Assembly (NCBI GenBank): GCA_013330925.1
Contig: DUHJ01000030.1
Coordinates: forward strand, 1 to 14,857
Length of the DNA: 14,857 nt
Direction of reading: 5' to 3'
DNA from: Candidatus Poseidoniaceae archaeon
GTDB lineage: Archaea; Thermoplasmatota; Poseidoniia; Poseidoniales; Poseidoniaceae
In this document: positions 14,589 through 14,857 of the stretch, in pieces
Position numbering within the stretch: the first letter of the stretch is position 1
Layout: the number at the start of each line of letters is the position of its first letter
Program-made: the position numbers and the translations under genes
The notes under the pieces: model-generated
Database searches by the model: none
Seen by the model: only the letters and a program-made list of their open reading frames with translations
Told to the model about the DNA's origin: nothing

Positions 14589-14857
14589 CAGGCATCGTCC
14601 CCCATGTGGCGCTGTTCTTGCTTCAGCCAGGCTCGACCCGCATAGCCCATTTCGGCCATGGATGCGGGGTCTGGATCGTCGATGGCGGCCCAGCCTTCGA
14701 GTTGTTCGTCAATCGGACGCGTCGGGTCAAACCCAAACAGCACGCCGTTGACGTAAGGTGAGGTGTCCTCGGTACGTTGCCGCGCGTGGTCACGGCCGTG
14801 GTGTTCTTCGGCCCTTGTTGCGAGTTTCTCTTGGAGAGGGCTGTGGGTCAAGCGGGG
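14588..14857 (-). CDS. C-terminal part of a CDS running off the right edge
   Basis: The frame is open from the right edge to a TGA at 14588 (89 codons visible). No ATG is present within it. The only possible start is a TTG at 14851, so it is best read as the tail of a longer gene. The peptide is hydrophilic, with HHGRDHARQR near the start and VNGVLFGFDPTRPIDEQLEGW, then DDPDPASMAEMGYAGRAWL further on. I do not recognise it. Overlap with the FAD-subunit start makes it likely that it is the end of another Mo-hydroxylase subunit, possibly the large molybdopterin-binding one with a lineage-specific extension. A separate small protein is possible. Confidence 0.6.
   Translation of the reverse strand, partial: PRLTHSPLQEKLATRAEEHHGRDHARQRTEDTSPYVNGVLFGFDPTRPIDEQLEGWAAIDDPDPASMAEMGYAGRAWLKQEQRHMGDDA

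Overview
The window most likely comes from a planktonic marine euryarchaeon of the Marine Group II type (Ca. Poseidoniales). Three aromatic-pathway enzymes are of archaeal type: ADTH synthase, 3-dehydroquinate synthase II and a GHMP-fold shikimate kinase. They sit beside a proteorhodopsin-type light-driven pump, a combination typical of that group. The DNA is GC-rich and tightly packed. Genes overlap or lie a few bases apart, and promoter-like TATA elements look archaeal. The lineage is inferred from gene content, not from a marker gene.

Layout. Positions 1-1164 (minus) hold most of a membrane-anchored coiled-coil protein with a YfaP/DUF2135-like domain, running off the left edge. Positions 1221-3948 (plus) are a tight cluster of aroA', aroB' and archaeal shikimate kinase. 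Positions 4040-4906 (minus) carry a rhodopsin with an Asp-Thr-Lys motif, apparently set into the aromatic cluster. It has its own TATA box, and a perfect hairpin lies in the gap downstream. Positions 5100-7485 (plus) resume with chorismate synthase overlapping an aspartokinase. Positions 12507-7486 (minus) form a four-gene operon: DUF4350-like membrane protein, MoxR AAA+ ATPase, DUF58 protein, and a polytopic membrane protein. Positions 14857-12658 (minus) carry the end of an unrecognised CDS, a 4-hydroxybenzoyl-CoA-reductase-like FAD/FeS subunit, and a secreted beta-sandwich protein with a C-terminal anchor.

How the genes fit together. Aspartokinase starts the route to aspartate semialdehyde. 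That compound is one of the two substrates ADTH synthase uses to begin archaeal aromatic synthesis, so the plus-strand genes plausibly form one aspartate-to-chorismate unit. The rhodopsin would add light-driven proton export. The MoxR/DUF58/DUF4350 module resembles known AAA+ plus VWA-like assembly systems. Its target is unknown; the neighbouring secreted protein or the Mo-hydroxylase genes are candidates.

No gene-free stretch exceeds 300 bases. The two larger gaps (4907-5099 and 12508-12657) hold promoter-like elements and a possible 17-codon leader ORF. I saw no rRNA, tRNA, CRISPR array or insertion sequence.
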